NCBI GenBank assembly: GCA_030044325.1
Contig: JASHWA010000488.1
Coordinates: forward strand, 1 to 6,749
DNA length: 6,749 nucleotides
From: Bryobacteraceae bacterium
GTDB taxonomy: Bacteria; Acidobacteriota; Terriglobia; Bryobacterales; Bryobacteraceae
Reading direction: 5' to 3'
Below the pieces are notes generated by a model. It was not told where the DNA came from. It saw nothing but the letters and a program-made list of their open reading frames with translations, and searched no databases. Shown here piece after piece: positions 6,020 through 6,749 of the stretch. Every line of letters starts with the position of its first letter. Positions within the stretch are counted from its first letter, which is position 1. Made by a program: the position numbers and the translations under genes.

Positions 6020-6630
6020 CGCGTCGCGTCTTTCTCGGCACTGCCGTTGTGGCGATCATCGCGCGCGGCGAAAACGATCCGGAGGCCGAAATTCTCGCGC
6101 GGATCAAGCCACCGGTGTTCCCGGATCGCGATTTCGAGATCACCCGATTTGGCGCGCGCCCGGACGGCGTGATGAACTGCGCCGAATCGATTCGAAAGGC
6201 GATTGAGGCGTGTGCCAACGCAGGCGGAGGGCGCGTGATCGTCCCGCCGGGAATTTTTCTGACCGGTGCGATTCACTTGAAGAGCCGCGTGAATCTGTAC
6301 CTCGCCGAAAACGCGACGCTGCGCTTCAGCCGCGACCCGAAGGATTATCTTCCCGCGGTTTTTTCGCGCTGGGAGGGTACTGAGTGCATGAACTATTCGC
6401 CGTTCCTGTACGCGTTCGAGCAATCCGATATCGCCATCACGGGCGCGGGAACGCTCGACGGGCGGGCGGACTGCGAGAATTGGTTGAACTGGAAAGGAAA
6501 GGCCGGCTGCGGATGGTCGAAAGGTGAGCCGGACCAATCGAAGGATCGCGTGGCGCTCGAAAAAATGGGCGAGACGACCACTCCGCCAAAGGATCGCGTG
6601 TTCGGCGCGGGTCACCTGCTGCGGCCGTAG
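6016..6630 (+). pseudogene. GH28 polygalacturonase-family enzyme, N-terminal part, interrupted by in-frame TAG
   Basis: The 204 codons match the N-terminal part of a glycoside hydrolase family 28 beta-helix enzyme. ITRFGARPDGVMNC (42-55), a GGGRVIVPPGIFLTGAIHLKS run (71-90), NLYLAENATLRFS (93-105), RWEGTECMNYSPFLYA (118-133) and ITGAGTLDGRA (141-151) are typical coils. The start TRRVFLG with a short hydrophobic stretch (residues 2-16) looks like a Tat signal peptide, so export is likely. Known role of the family: hydrolysis of galacturonate linkages in pectin, which would feed the upstream uronate genes. TAG at 6628-6630 stops the frame after LLRP, yet family-like sequence continues in the same frame beyond it. 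The catalytic Asp residues lie later in the family and are not present before the stop. Either the gene is decayed or the TAG is a sequencing error near the contig end; if an error, this is an ordinary partial CDS. Confidence 0.8.
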
Positions 6631-6714
6631 TTCATTCAACCATATCGATGCCAAAATGTTTTGATTGACGGCGTGACCATTCTCAACTCGCCCATGTGGG
6701 AGATCCATCCGGTG
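6631..6714 (+). pseudogene. In-frame continuation of the interrupted GH28 gene
   Basis: Directly after the TAG and in the same frame, codons read FIQPYRCQNVLIDGVTILNS followed by PMWEIHPV, the conserved GH28 segment normally directly downstream of the LRP motif. There is no plausible separate start here, so this belongs to the same gene. From about 6715 the frame no longer resembles the family (RGLSGR) and meets a second stop, TAA, at 6733-6735. The remaining bases to 6749 are uninterpretable in any frame. Confidence 0.65.
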
Positions 6715-6749
6715 CGCGGTTTGAGCGGCAGATAAATATCGGCCAGCAT

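Noticed and set aside
6628..6630. TAG read through as a sense codon (amber recoding)
   Set aside because: No other gene in the window has an in-frame TAG, and the three complete genes end in TAA or TGA. One TAG near the contig end, followed soon by loss of homology and a TAA, is better explained by decay or sequence error.
5626..6708. 360-codon open frame on the minus strand spanning the uxaE/GH28 junction
   Set aside because: It crosses two real plus-strand genes with clear family motifs and a typical operon junction. Nothing in its product suggests a protein family.
1..6749. A wholly new defence or mobile system, CRISPR array, tRNA or insertion sequence
   Set aside because: All coding stretches are accounted for by carbohydrate uptake and uronate catabolism genes. 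I found no spaced direct repeats, terminal inverted repeats with a transposase, or RNA-gene structure.

Overview
The window looks like a chromosomal fragment from an Acidobacteriota bacterium, most likely a Bryobacterales/Solibacter-type soil lineage, possibly a metagenome contig that ends inside a gene. The assignment rests on the leftmost gene, an Oar-like TonB-dependent receptor with an N-terminal carboxypeptidase-regulatory-like domain of the type heavily expanded in that phylum. High GC with strong third-position bias and a Tat-type glycoside hydrolase fit as well. This is family-level inference, not a marker-gene placement.

Layout. Positions 1-2027 (minus strand) hold the N-terminal 675 codons of the TonB-dependent receptor; its 3' end lies outside the window. 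Positions 2028-2248 are a divergent intergenic region with a plausible sigma70-type promoter for each side. The two -35 boxes sit at the outer ends of a long imperfect inverted repeat (arms 2124-2160 and 2178-2214). Positions 2249-6630 and beyond (plus strand) are a tightly packed operon: an SDR oxidoreductase, a COG1904-type uronate isomerase (4-bp gap), a UxaE-type tagaturonate epimerase (ATGA overlap) and a GH28 polygalacturonase-family enzyme (GTGA overlap). The GH28 gene is interrupted by an in-frame TAG at 6628-6630 and then runs off the window.

How the genes work together (inference from families and order). The GH28 enzyme would release galacturonate from pectin and the receptor may import pectin fragments across the outer membrane. 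The isomerase would convert D-galacturonate to D-tagaturonate, UxaE would epimerise that to D-fructuronate, and the SDR would reduce D-fructuronate to D-mannonate, like the SDR-type UxuB/YjmF of Bacillus. This is the UxaC-UxaE-UxuB route, which bypasses UxaB/UxaA altronate chemistry. The later steps (UxuA, KdgK, Eda) and an inner-membrane transporter are not in the window.

Most noteworthy are the mirror-image divergent promoter region, a divergent uronate isomerase lacking a His conserved in classical UxaC, a promoter that would give the SDR an almost leaderless mRNA, and the interrupted GH28 gene. No RNA genes, CRISPR arrays, mobile elements or defence systems were seen.
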